A stretch of DNA of 64,000 bases from Qipengyuania atrilutea (GTDB lineage: Bacteria > Pseudomonadota > Alphaproteobacteria > Sphingomonadales > Sphingomonadaceae), in NCBI RefSeq assembly GCF_013370205.1, contig NZ_JABWGV010000006.1:41385-105384 (forward strand), in the 5' to 3' direction. How positions within the stretch are numbered: position 1 is the stretch's first letter; every line of letters begins with the position of its first letter. The position numbers and the translations under genes are program-made. Of the stretch, positions 44,458 to 52,556 are shown in pieces. The notes below the pieces were generated by a model that was given only the letters and a program-made list of their open reading frames with translations, searched no databases and was not told the origin of the DNA.

Positions 44458-45225
44458 TCAGCTCACCTTGCCTTGCAGTCTTGCGAGCACCTCCTTGCTG
44501 TAGCTCGGGCCGACCGGGACCACGGCACCGTCGCGCAGCGCCAGGGCGATAAGGCCCTTGCCCAGACGCCGAACCTCGCTCACTAGGGCCGGGTTGACGA
44601 AGGTGGAGCGGTGCACCCGTATCAGTTGGGCGGGATCGATCATCTGTTCGAGCCTGCTCATCGAGATGCGATGAAGATAGCTTCGCAGGGCCGTGTGCAG
44701 CATGACATAGTCCTTGGCCGCCTCGATCCAGTCAATGTCCTCGATCGCGACGCGCACCGTCGCGCCGCCTGCGACCGGAACCCACAATTCACGCACATAG
44801 CCGGGATCGGCCCGGCCCGTCTGTCCAGCCTCTGCGGGATCGAACTGTGCAGAATTGCGCAGCCGATATCGCCGGATCGCCCGGGTCATCGCCTGCCGCA
44901 GACGATCGAGCCGCACGGGCTTGAGCAGATAGTCCGCAGCCTCTACCTCGAACGCATCGGGGGCATAGTGCTCGAACGCGGTGATGAAGATGATCTCCGG
45001 CCGGGTCTCGATCGGCAGGTCTGCAGCCAGCGCCATGCCGCTGCGCCCGGGCATCTGGATGTCGAGCAGCACCACATCCGGTTTCAGCCGCTCGATCGCC
45101 TCGGCCGCGCCATCGGCATCGTGGGCGACGCCGACGATCTCGGCCCCCTCGATATCCTGAAAGAAGGTCGTTAGACGTTCGATGGCGAGATCTTCATCGT
45201 CGACGAGGAGGACGGAAAGGCTCAT
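44458..45225 (-). CDS. LytTR-family response regulator
   Basis: 255 residues from ATG 45225 (MSLSVLLVDDEDLAIERLTT). The receiver holds the acidic pair DDED near residue 9, phospho-acceptor Asp55 in VVLLDIQMPGRSG, Thr in IIFITAFEHY and Lys in YLLKPVRLDRL. A LytTR DNA-binding domain follows (IDWIEAAKDYVMLHTALRSY, IRVHRSTFVNPALVSEVRRL). It overlaps the kinase stop by ATGA, so the two form a LytS/LytR-type pair. The 5' extension of the open frame lies inside the kinase gene. Confidence 0.93.
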   Translation of the reverse strand: MSLSVLLVDDEDLAIERLTTFFQDIEGAEIVGVAHDADGAAEAIERLKPDVVLLDIQMPGRSGMALAADLPIETRPEIIFITAFEHYAPDAFEVEAADYLLKPVRLDRLRQAMTRAIRRYRLRNSAQFDPAEAGQTGRADPGYVRELWVPVAGGATVRVAIEDIDWIEAAKDYVMLHTALRSYLHRISMSRLEQMIDPAQLIRVHRSTFVNPALVSEVRRLGKGLIALALRDGAVVPVGPSYSKEVLARLQGKVS

Positions 45226-46328
45226 GCCGCCTCCCCGCGCACGGCCTGCAGGTTGCCGAGGGGCAGCCGGATAGCGGCGACGAAACCGCATTCGCCCGCA
45301 GTGGTGATCAGAGCGGCCCGCGCGCCGTAGAGACCTTCGAGGCGCTCGCGCACATTGCGCAACCCGACCCCGGTCGTGGGCACAGGGTCGGCATCTTGCC
45401 GTGCCACTCCATCGTCTTCGACCGACAGGTGCAGGAAATCGCCGTCCACTTCCGCTCGTATGGTGATCGTCACCTTTCGCCGGGTTCGGGCCACGCCGTA
45501 CTTTACCGCGTTCTCGACCAAGGGCTGCATGATGAAACTCGGTATCTCGATGTCCCGCACAACGGGCTCGCAAACGAACTCCACTTCCAGCCGGTCCCCG
45601 AAACGGCTGCTCTCGACCTCGAGATAGGATTGCAGCATCGTTAGTTCCTCGTCGACCGTGGTGAGCGATCCGGTGTCGCTCGTCAGCGTATTGCGCAGGA
45701 AGCCGGACAGCCGCGATAGCATCTCCTCGGCCTGCGCGTTGCGTCGATTGACGACGAGCGAAGAGACCGCGTTGAGCGTGTTGAACAGAAAGTGCGGATT
45801 GAGCTGGTAGCGCAGCGCCGCGAGCCGGGCGGCCTCGGCTGCGGCCCGCGCCTCCCCGGCTGCGGCGCGCGCTTCGATCAGCTGTCGCTCCCGCATCCGG
45901 GCGATGTCGTTGGTCTGCAGCACGGCATAGACCGCCCCGAGAAGCGCGAACTGCCAGGTGAAGGCCGAGAAGTTGTTGGTCATCCGCATCCAGAAGCCCG
46001 GGCGACCCGCGTCATGGCGGAACAATTCGGCAAGCAGGCCGGCAAACGCTGCATCGAGGAACGCGAGCGTCGCCGAGGCGAGCGCGATGGCGGCCACCAT
46101 GACAAGAATACGCCGGGTGACCACAGCTTGGCGCACCCGCCATGCAACGGCGAGCAGGATCACGGACAGGCAGACGCCAGCGACGCAAACCAGCGCCATG
46201 GTGGCGAGATAATAGGCGTTCACGACCTCGCCGACGAAATGCGCGGGAAGCACGTAGAGTAGGCCTGACAAGATCCAGATAAGGATGGTCAGCCTCAGCG
46301 CCTGGGATGTGGTTCGGGACAGGATCAT
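45222..46328 (-). CDS. LytS/AlgZ-type sensor histidine kinase
   Basis: 368 residues from ATG 46328 (MILSRTTSQALRLTILIWIL). Four N-terminal membrane segments act as the sensor (to about residue 137), followed by a helical linker (RERQLIEARAAAGEARAAAE). The His_kinase domain has phospho-acceptor His179 in LRYQLNPHFLFNTLNAVSSL. The ATPase domain shows the N box PLVENAVKYG and a glycine-rich TTGVGLRNVRERLEGLYG. The signal sensed is not evident. The upstream part of the open frame to 46538 is not coding. Confidence 0.93.
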   Translation of the reverse strand: MILSRTTSQALRLTILIWILSGLLYVLPAHFVGEVVNAYYLATMALVCVAGVCLSVILLAVAWRVRQAVVTRRILVMVAAIALASATLAFLDAAFAGLLAELFRHDAGRPGFWMRMTNNFSAFTWQFALLGAVYAVLQTNDIARMRERQLIEARAAAGEARAAAEAARLAALRYQLNPHFLFNTLNAVSSLVVNRRNAQAEEMLSRLSGFLRNTLTSDTGSLTTVDEELTMLQSYLEVESSRFGDRLEVEFVCEPVVRDIEIPSFIMQPLVENAVKYGVARTRRKVTITIRAEVDGDFLHLSVEDDGVARQDADPVPTTGVGLRNVRERLEGLYGARAALITTAGECGFVAAIRLPLGNLQAVRGEAA

Positions 46329-46580
46329 AGAAGTCTCGCCGCGGTTGCGTTTCGGGCCTGCTTTAGCCTGCCTTGCAAAGGAAAGCGTCCCGCCCCGTCG
46401 CATCGTTGGCGGCATTAGGCGATTGGCGCAGCTTGGCGCGAAGTCCCGCTTCGTCGTGCCCACGTCCGCCTTCGTCGCGATCGAGCCCGCCCCGGCGCAT
46501 GACCATCGTGTTCCGGCGAGCAAGCGTAGATCGGCCAATCAGGACGGGGGATGAAGGCGACAACCAGCACGGAGCATTCC

Positions 46581-47075
46581 ATGTCGTCACCTATCTCAAT
46601 CCCCCTCCCGGGCAGGCCGGTCGTTTTCGCCATCTTCCTGGCACTGGCGCCCGCGGCTCCGGCCGTAGCGCAAGATCTGCCCGTAATCGCGCAAGCAGAC
46701 GAGGCGAAGATCCGCGAACGGCTGCACGATTATATCGACGGCCAGCTGGAAGGGAATGCGCCCCGGGTCGCGCGTGCGCTTCACCCCGATCTCGCCAAGC
46801 GTGCGGCCTTGCCGGGCACGGAACGCGAATCCTTTCCCCTTCGACGGATGACGGCAGACGAGCTGATAGCGCTCACAGTACGCGGCGAACTCAAGCAGCC
46901 GCGCCGACTGTGGGACCGTACCGTCACGCTCGTCTATCACGATAACGAGGTGGCCATCGCCCGGATAGATACGCCGTGGTTTTCGGACCACCTCCAGCTC
47001 GCTCGCTTCGGCAAGGACTGGCTGATCGTCAACGCGCTGTGGGTCCCCAAGCGCGCCCGGAAGGACACCCAATGA
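46581..47075 (+). CDS. Secreted NTF2/lumazine-binding-like protein
   Basis: 164 residues from ATG 46581 (MSSPISIPLPGRPVVFAIFL), chosen because GGAGC lies 6 bp before it; ATG 46551 is an alternative. The signal peptide ends at APAVAQ. The mature protein fits a cystatin-like SnoaL/NTF2 fold: IRERLHDYIDGQLEGNAPRV, ADELIALTVRG, RTVTLVYHDNEVAIARID and a C-terminal FGKDWLIVNALWVPK. This family often binds small molecules or acts as a putative lumazine-binding protein. Overlaps the protease gene by ATGA. Confidence 0.75.
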   Translation: MSSPISIPLPGRPVVFAIFLALAPAAPAVAQDLPVIAQADEAKIRERLHDYIDGQLEGNAPRVARALHPDLAKRAALPGTERESFPLRRMTADELIALTVRGELKQPRRLWDRTVTLVYHDNEVAIARIDTPWFSDHLQLARFGKDWLIVNALWVPKRARKDTQ

Positions 47076-47989
47076 ACCGGATCGCTTTGCTCATTACATT
47101 AGCGGCGACCACCTTCGCCGCCCCGGCGCTCGCGGAAGAGCCGCTGGAGGTGCTGTCAAATGGACTGCCCATCGGCGAAGTCATGATCGAGGAGCACGGC
47201 CCCTATCGGTTCATCGTCGATACTGGTGCCAGCAATACCAACATCCTGCCGCAGCTGCGCTCAGCGCTTCCCGATGTGGGTGAACCCGTTTCCTCGCAGT
47301 CGCTCGAGGGGGCCGGTGGCGCGGCGCAGGTGGAGGCGGTCAAGCTCTCGAGCGTGACGGTGCAGGGCCGCACACATACCGATATGCTCGCATTCCTCCT
47401 ACCCCCGGGGCCGGTGGACGCGCTTGAGGTCGACGGTGTCCTGGGCGCCGACATCCTTTCGCAATATGTGCTCGAGATCGATGTTCCAAACCGGACATGG
47501 TCGCTTGCCGAAAGGCCTTCCTCGGCGTTCGAGGCGAGGACCATCGCGCCGATACCGATCCACATAGACGAAGCGGGGGCGCCGATTGTCACTGTTGCGA
47601 TCGGCGGTTGGAGCATGAGTGCGCTGGTCGATACCGGCGCGCGGGGCACCGTACTGAACTGGGCGGCGGCGCGCCTGCTCGGCTTCGCCCCGGAAGACCC
47701 TGCTCTTGCAACCGCCGGTGCAGCAAAGGGAGCGACCGTACAATCGGGAACGCTGCTCAAAAGCACCATCGTTCCGGAAGTCCGCATCGGTGATTGCAGC
47801 TGGACTAATGCAAAGGTGCGCATCGGGGACCTGCCGATCTTCCAGGTTATCGGGTTTGCCGACACGCCGGCGCTTATCCTGGGGATGGATGCCTTCGCCG
47901 ACCGGCGTTTCGCGATCGATCATCCGCGCAAGCACATTCTTATCGCGCATCCTCAAATGCAGGATGCAGCCGAACTTGCGGGTCCTTAA
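47072..47989 (+). CDS. Secreted retropepsin-like aspartic protease with two DTG motifs
   Basis: 305 residues from ATG 47072 (MNRIALLITLAATTFAAPAL), overlapping the preceding stop. The signal peptide ends at ALAEE. Two aspartic protease half-domains are visible: Asp50 in RFIVDTGASN and Asp187 in ALVDTGARGT, each followed by the usual hydrophobic-glycine segment (GVLGADILSQYVLEID, LILGMDAFADRRFAID). Both halves are on one chain, so no dimer is needed, unlike single-DTG retropepsins. Located in the periplasm. Paired with an NTF2-like secreted protein. Confidence 0.88.
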   Translation: MNRIALLITLAATTFAAPALAEEPLEVLSNGLPIGEVMIEEHGPYRFIVDTGASNTNILPQLRSALPDVGEPVSSQSLEGAGGAAQVEAVKLSSVTVQGRTHTDMLAFLLPPGPVDALEVDGVLGADILSQYVLEIDVPNRTWSLAERPSSAFEARTIAPIPIHIDEAGAPIVTVAIGGWSMSALVDTGARGTVLNWAAARLLGFAPEDPALATAGAAKGATVQSGTLLKSTIVPEVRIGDCSWTNAKVRIGDLPIFQVIGFADTPALILGMDAFADRRFAIDHPRKHILIAHPQMQDAAELAGP

Positions 47990-48434
47990 ACTTGGGCCTT
48001 GGATCCGAGAGTTGCGGAGTTTCTTTCTTCCACTCGATGGCGTCCAAGCGTCAACTTTCGTGATTTCCTTTTGGTCTGGCGAACAGCTGAAAGGAGGGCG
48101 CATTGCAGAACGGCAGAGAATGGGCCGGTTTCGGACTGTCCGCTTTTGGAAAAATTTTGCCCAAAGCGGCCTCTCGACAAGATATTGCGAGTACATGTGT
48201 AGGTTTGGCTTGAGCGCTTGCCTGCGAGCATCTAGCGTACCGATCCGTAGAGAATACTGGTTGCCCGACCAATTTTGGCAGTAAATGCCGCTCGACGCAC
48301 AGTCCAAACCAACGAAAACGCGGTCTGGTTCGGAGTTTGGCGATCTATGAACGGAATCTCACGCAAAGTCCTTTAAACTTACCTTTTCTCCGGCTTCAAT
48401 TAGCCGCCGCTTCGGCCACCAGAATTGGCAAGCG
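47990..48434. other. Intergenic region at the start of the AT-rich island
   Basis: 445 bp with overlapping short frames on both strands, none convincing. The sequence changes from GC-rich to more AT-rich over this stretch. No repeat copy, tRNA or integrase remnant was seen. Confidence 0.4.
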
Positions 48435-49493
48435 ATGGGATGGTTTAAAAACCGAAGGTCAATTGAACGAATGAAGAATATAAAAATAGTAATTGTTCTG
48501 CTTTTTTGTCTTTTATATTCAACTGGAGCAATATGGAGCTATATCGAAAGGACCAGTGACAAGAAAACACAGCCAGCCACGCTTGCTGAAGCTGAAGACA
48601 ACGTGCTTCGTGACCCGTCCGATTGGCGAGCGTTGGAAAACCTCGGTAAATTGTTATGGAAGGATGGCAGCCGCCGTAAAGCTCTAAAAGCTTTCCAACT
48701 AGCAGCAGATGCTAATCCTCGTGCATCATATTCGCAGATAGTTCTTGGCGATCACGCTGAGAAGCAAGAAAATTATAATGACGCCATGTATCATTATGAG
48801 TTCGTGTTGCAACAACGACCGGAGCCACGGTCTATTACAAAGATTTTAGAAAGTATTGAGAAAACTGTGGCTGGAAGACGTGCATTGCGTGAGGCTATTC
48901 GCAATAAACCTAACTGGGCGAATTCATTTTTCAGGCCCGAAGATGACTACGTATTGGCAAGGCGCGCGAAATACTTAGGTGAGGAGAAAGAAAATGATTG
49001 GGGCTGTCAAACAATAACGCCGATCGTTCACGCACTAATGCAAAGGGAATGGCGCGCTGAAGCAGAAGCAGTTTTTTACAACCAATGCCAGCGTTCACTC
49101 ACAAAATCACCAATAGTCGACATGAACTTTACTCGCGTTGGGGGCGAAGATGATCCCATCGTTGGCTGGCGCAGAATTCCGACCGGAGACGTTCTGATCT
49201 CGCAACGCGAGAAAGGTTTCGTATTTTCCAATCGCGCGCCTGCTCCCCGCCCCATCCTTACTCAGCCGATCAATTTGAATGCAGGACGTTATACAATTAA
49301 CTTTTCTGACGAGGAATTGTTTGCTGCAACGGTGAGCTGTGGATCCCTGACCGCGAAAGCTCCTCAGCCCTTTAGAGCGAATCCCGTAACCGTTCCTGCG
49401 CGAGCGTGTCGGGATTTGGCGCTCATTGTTTGGCTAGATGCCAATGCAGTCGATGCAAAATTAAATAATATTAGCATAAGCAAGACTGAATGA
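48435..49493 (+). CDS. TPR-containing membrane-anchored protein
   Basis: 352 residues from ATG 48435, or 340 from ATG 48471 (MKNIKIVIVLLFCLLYSTG), both with weak ribosome-binding sites. One N-terminal membrane helix, then TPR-like helices (AEDNVLRDPSDWRALENLGK, RKALKAFQLAADANPRASY, QENYNDAMYHYEFVLQQRPE). The C-terminal ~130 residues form a separate domain with PILTQPINLNAGRYTINFSD. Codon use and base content are far more AT-rich than the flanking core genes, indicating transfer. Function unknown; the carbohydrate-linked TPR proteins of exopolysaccharide export are one possibility. Confidence 0.7.
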   Translation: MGWFKNRRSIERMKNIKIVIVLLFCLLYSTGAIWSYIERTSDKKTQPATLAEAEDNVLRDPSDWRALENLGKLLWKDGSRRKALKAFQLAADANPRASYSQIVLGDHAEKQENYNDAMYHYEFVLQQRPEPRSITKILESIEKTVAGRRALREAIRNKPNWANSFFRPEDDYVLARRAKYLGEEKENDWGCQTITPIVHALMQREWRAEAEAVFYNQCQRSLTKSPIVDMNFTRVGGEDDPIVGWRRIPTGDVLISQREKGFVFSNRAPAPRPILTQPINLNAGRYTINFSDEELFAATVSCGSLTAKAPQPFRANPVTVPARACRDLALIVWLDANAVDAKLNNISISKTE

Positions 49494-49885
49494 GACAGGA
49501 ACTAACTATCGCAAGCCCCCTGAAGTGGCAGCTGCTACACGCTAAATATACTACACAACAACCATTATCACATAAGACCTAGTCGATATTTTCTCGCTAT
49601 ATGAATATAACAGACCAAAGATTTAAACTCTGCTACCACATCACTCAATAACGCTTATAAGGACACAGCCTCATTTATTATAGATCAGCTAAGAAGCAAC
49701 CGAACGTACAGCTTGATAACGCAAAGCAGTTAAGCTTAGAGTTTAAGATGTAAATGACGTGTTGAATTAGCGGGTCAAACTGAGGTAGCCGACGATGCGC
49801 TCTAAGCGATTACGCTACTGGTATCGTGTCGACATACTCCATCAGACACAACGCTCGCCTAAGTAGAACGTCGAATTTTATCTCT
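49494..49885. other. AT-rich intergenic region
   Basis: 392 bp between convergent genes, strongly AT-rich (TATTTTCTCGCTATATGAAT region). No open frame of note, no stable terminator hairpin that I could see, and no repeat copy. Confidence 0.5.
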
Positions 49886-50485
49886 TCAGCCCGGACTATC
49901 ATTCCGCAACGGCGGAAAGACGAAATCTGGATCGTTTATAATATCTATCGGGTCGCGCGTTACCGGATCGAGAAGCCTTGGAGGTGACTCATTTGATGAA
50001 GAATTCTGCTCATTACTAGACACTGCAGCGATCGTACCGGCCGCAGCAGCGCCAGAACCTCCCGCAATTGCCGCACCGAGCCCAGAAGGTAAAGCCGCGA
50101 ATTCGTCTGTCCCAATGGCTGGATTGTTACATCCATTTTCGCGCGCCCACGTAAGGAAATCATTCCAATTGTAGAATTCCTGTTCGTCGGTGTTCTCTGC
50201 GTAGACGTATTCCGCCCCAGCGTACTTCCAATCCGCAGCAGCATTCCCCGCTTCCAAGAAAGTTCGGTATTCGTCAAGCAGGCCGGTACACTGCCAAAAT
50301 CTTGGTGGTGGCAGTGCATCTCTAGACGGGGTCCACTCAACAAAGGTAATAGAGTTGGACGCAGCCTTAGTATCCTGCGGCGCATTCCCCCCTACAATTT
50401 CTCGAACTACGAAACTCGCGGCGAGAGCGCCTGAACTGATAGACAGGACCAACAGTACATATCCATAGACCTTGTACGATTGCAT
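49886..50485 (-). CDS. Hypothetical membrane-anchored protein
   Basis: 199 residues from ATG 50485 (MQSYKVYGYVLLVLSISSGA), preceded by a good GGAGATAACTG. One N-terminal membrane helix or uncleaved signal. The middle has aromatic-rich, acidic segments (FWQCTGLLDEYRTFLEAGNA, AEYVYAENTDEQEFYNWNDF) and two cysteines. A Gly/Ala-rich hydrophobic stretch (LGAAIAGGSGAAAAGTIAAV) suggests a second membrane-interacting part, then a Ser/Asn-rich acidic tail. No family recognised. AT-rich like its neighbours. Confidence 0.6.
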   Translation of the reverse strand: MQSYKVYGYVLLVLSISSGALAASFVVREIVGGNAPQDTKAASNSITFVEWTPSRDALPPPRFWQCTGLLDEYRTFLEAGNAAADWKYAGAEYVYAENTDEQEFYNWNDFLTWARENGCNNPAIGTDEFAALPSGLGAAIAGGSGAAAAGTIAAVSSNEQNSSSNESPPRLLDPVTRDPIDIINDPDFVFPPLRNDSPG

Positions 50486-50634
50486 CAGTTATCTCCAACT
50501 CAGCGATAGTGCTCTTCCTATTGCTATTGCTATTGCATCGGGGCTTCAAAAAGCAAACTTCGTTGATGTGTTATCGGCCAATGCATGAGACCCGGAGAAA
50601 GCACCGGCTGAAATCGTATTGCCACAACCTTAAA

Positions 50635-51378
50635 TCAAAGGACTTTATCAAGCACGTCTCGCAATCTACCGGCAATTTGCACACCCACCTTTTCGTCATC
50701 GGCCGTTGCTGCATGAATTGCAACGAGAGTCAATCTTTCGCCGTCAAAGGTAACAATGGGAGCGCCGCTCGCACCTGGTCCCGACCAACAATTATGTAGG
50801 GTTACGAGCGAGTTTTCACTCTCTTTCGTCGGATCACAGTGCTCGCTTACGAACAGAGATTTGAAATTATCAAACTCCACGGCGAACCCAACCAAGTCGT
50901 ACTTTATGTTCGGATCGTAATACGTTGTTTTGGCTCCCAACTCTAATGGTATTGCCGAGCGAGGGACAGGCATCGCCAAGCGAAGCACTGCCCAGTCCAC
51001 TGCGCGAGTGACATTTAACAGATCCAAACCCCCTCCGCGCTCTAAAATTGAGAATTTAGAGCGGAAGACGGCGTATCCCTTTTTGTCGATTAAGCGAAAT
51101 TCGCATTTGCCGACATCCACTTCATAAGAACGCCCGCGCTGAATATTGAAATGCGCGACAGTAAGTACGGTTAATCGGTCACTTAAAACGCTGCCGGTGG
51201 AAACGTATTGGCGCCCCCGGTCACCACAAACAATTTGCCCTATGCCCGCCGCTCTATAGCTGTTTTCTCGCACGTTAAGCAAGGTTTGCGCATGCGCAGT
51301 GTTGCTGTTCAGTAGCATCAGGCCAAGCAGACGCAGGCCGTAACGCGACATTAGCCGCGCGGCTATTTTTCTAATCAT
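50635..51378 (-). CDS. Trypsin-like serine protease
   Basis: 247 residues from ATG 51378, with AAGGAAA before it. A signal sequence precedes AHAQ (about residue 30). The catalytic triad of the chymotrypsin fold is visible: His76 in LTVAHFN, Asp128 in AVDWAVLRL and Ser204 in GPGASGAPIV. The His and Ser motifs deviate from the classic TAAHC and GDSGGP but remain catalytically competent in form. Cysteines Cys51 and Cys92 may pair, as may Cys181 and Cys197. Periplasmic or secreted. There is no PDZ domain, so it is not a DegP-type protease. Confidence 0.85.
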   Translation of the reverse strand: MIRKIAARLMSRYGLRLLGLMLLNSNTAHAQTLLNVRENSYRAAGIGQIVCGDRGRQYVSTGSVLSDRLTVLTVAHFNIQRGRSYEVDVGKCEFRLIDKKGYAVFRSKFSILERGGGLDLLNVTRAVDWAVLRLAMPVPRSAIPLELGAKTTYYDPNIKYDLVGFAVEFDNFKSLFVSEHCDPTKESENSLVTLHNCWSGPGASGAPIVTFDGERLTLVAIHAATADDEKVGVQIAGRLRDVLDKVL

Positions 51379-51551
51379 CAAATTTCCTTAGCTCTGGCGA
51401 TCAAAAGCATCAGAATGCGTTGGCAAGGATGAAACGCTGATCGCTTAATTCGTATTGCCGTAATTGAGGCAAAGACTCGGTTGACGCAGGTCCGAAGGTT
51501 CAGATGATCTTCCGCCATCGTTGGGAAGGCTTAAAGTGACTAGTAGACACC

Positions 51552-51737
51552 TCAAAATCCTAGAGCAGAGTCGACTGCTAAGAGAACGGCTTTCCATTCC
51601 CGGTAAGAACTCTTGTCGGTGGAACGGCTCGGCTGAAGTTCTTGCAATTTACGTAAACAAGCGCTTCGCATCGCGGCAAGATCTGCGGGAGCCATAGCCA
51701 AAAGATCAATTTGTTTTAAAGTGCCAGCTACATACAT
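51552..51737 (-). CDS. Small hypothetical protein downstream of PilZ gene
   Basis: 61 residues from ATG 51737 (MYVAGTLKQIDLLAMAPADL). Predicted helical and soluble (AAMRSACLRKLQELQPSRST, REWKAVLLAVDSALGF). It starts 15 bp after the PilZ gene stop on the same strand, so the two are probably co-transcribed. No family recognised. Confidence 0.5.
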   Translation of the reverse strand: MYVAGTLKQIDLLAMAPADLAAMRSACLRKLQELQPSRSTDKSSYREWKAVLLAVDSALGF

Positions 51738-51752
51738 TTTTAAATACTCCAG

Positions 51753-52310
51753 TTAAACAGCGAGTAAAGCTGACATTTGTTCAATGCGTAAGGGGTTCGG
51801 TGCTATGAAACCGAAGCGGTCACCATCTGCCCACTTCAGGGTAGCGGCTTCGATTTCGTTCGGCCCGACTTTGAGGGTTGCGAGCGTGCCTGGTTCAAGC
51901 GCATCTTGCAGCAGCACGCAAAATCCGCGCTGAGATACATTCAAAAGTTCACCGCTCTCTCGAATGCCTCTGATGTAGACTTCAGCGGCGCGGGACGTCG
52001 GGATCCGAACTGATCTGTAATTGAATGGCTTCCGCTCTGAATTTTCGTATTTGCCGCGAAGATCTTCTACGCCGAACCGGTGGCCCTTTACCCATGTAAC
52101 GACAGCATCATAGAAACTCTCGTTTCCCCACCGGTAGCGCAGAGGCTGACCTTCCTTAAGATGAAGATCACCTTCAAACCCCGCCCCCAGTTCGGAGCAA
52201 TCTCGGATCAGTGCGGCGTAATTTTGGCTTTCAATCTCGATGCACGCCGGCTGAAACATCGTTCGCTTACGGCCAGATAGCCTTCGTTCTTCCACAAATT
52301 TCCTCCACAT
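51753..52310 (-). CDS. PilZ domain protein
   Basis: 185 residues from ATG 52310 (MWRKFVEERRLSGRKRTMFQ); the open frame reaches 52424 but the extra residues are Cys/Pro-rich and not family-like. PilZ domains bind cyclic di-GMP. The N-terminal RRLSGRKRT is like the RxxxR motif, followed by a beta-barrel: IRDCSELGAGFEGDLHLKEG fits the D/NxSxxG motif in modified form. A second PilZ-like unit may follow (YRSVRIPTSRAAEVYIRGIR, LLNVSQRGFCVLLQDALEPG). c-di-GMP binding is plausible but untested. Confidence 0.75.
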   Translation of the reverse strand: MWRKFVEERRLSGRKRTMFQPACIEIESQNYAALIRDCSELGAGFEGDLHLKEGQPLRYRWGNESFYDAVVTWVKGHRFGVEDLRGKYENSERKPFNYRSVRIPTSRAAEVYIRGIRESGELLNVSQRGFCVLLQDALEPGTLATLKVGPNEIEAATLKWADGDRFGFIAPNPLRIEQMSALLAV

Positions 52311-52556
52311 GGCTTTATCGCAGGCCAATTGACGTTCTCGTCGATCGGATGGCTGTGGATAATGGAGGAAAATCGTGCTGGCGGTGAGTTTGAAGCAGCG
52401 GTTGCAACGTTGCGGTAGTGGCAAACTGCTGACTCAAAGGCTTTTTTTGGATTTCACATGCAACGTTGCTGCAACGAAGTTACGGAGCGTTAACAATCCA
52501 AGTCTATTTGAAAGACCAAGATTTTAATCAGAGTCGTAGGCAATTAGGGTCGCACC

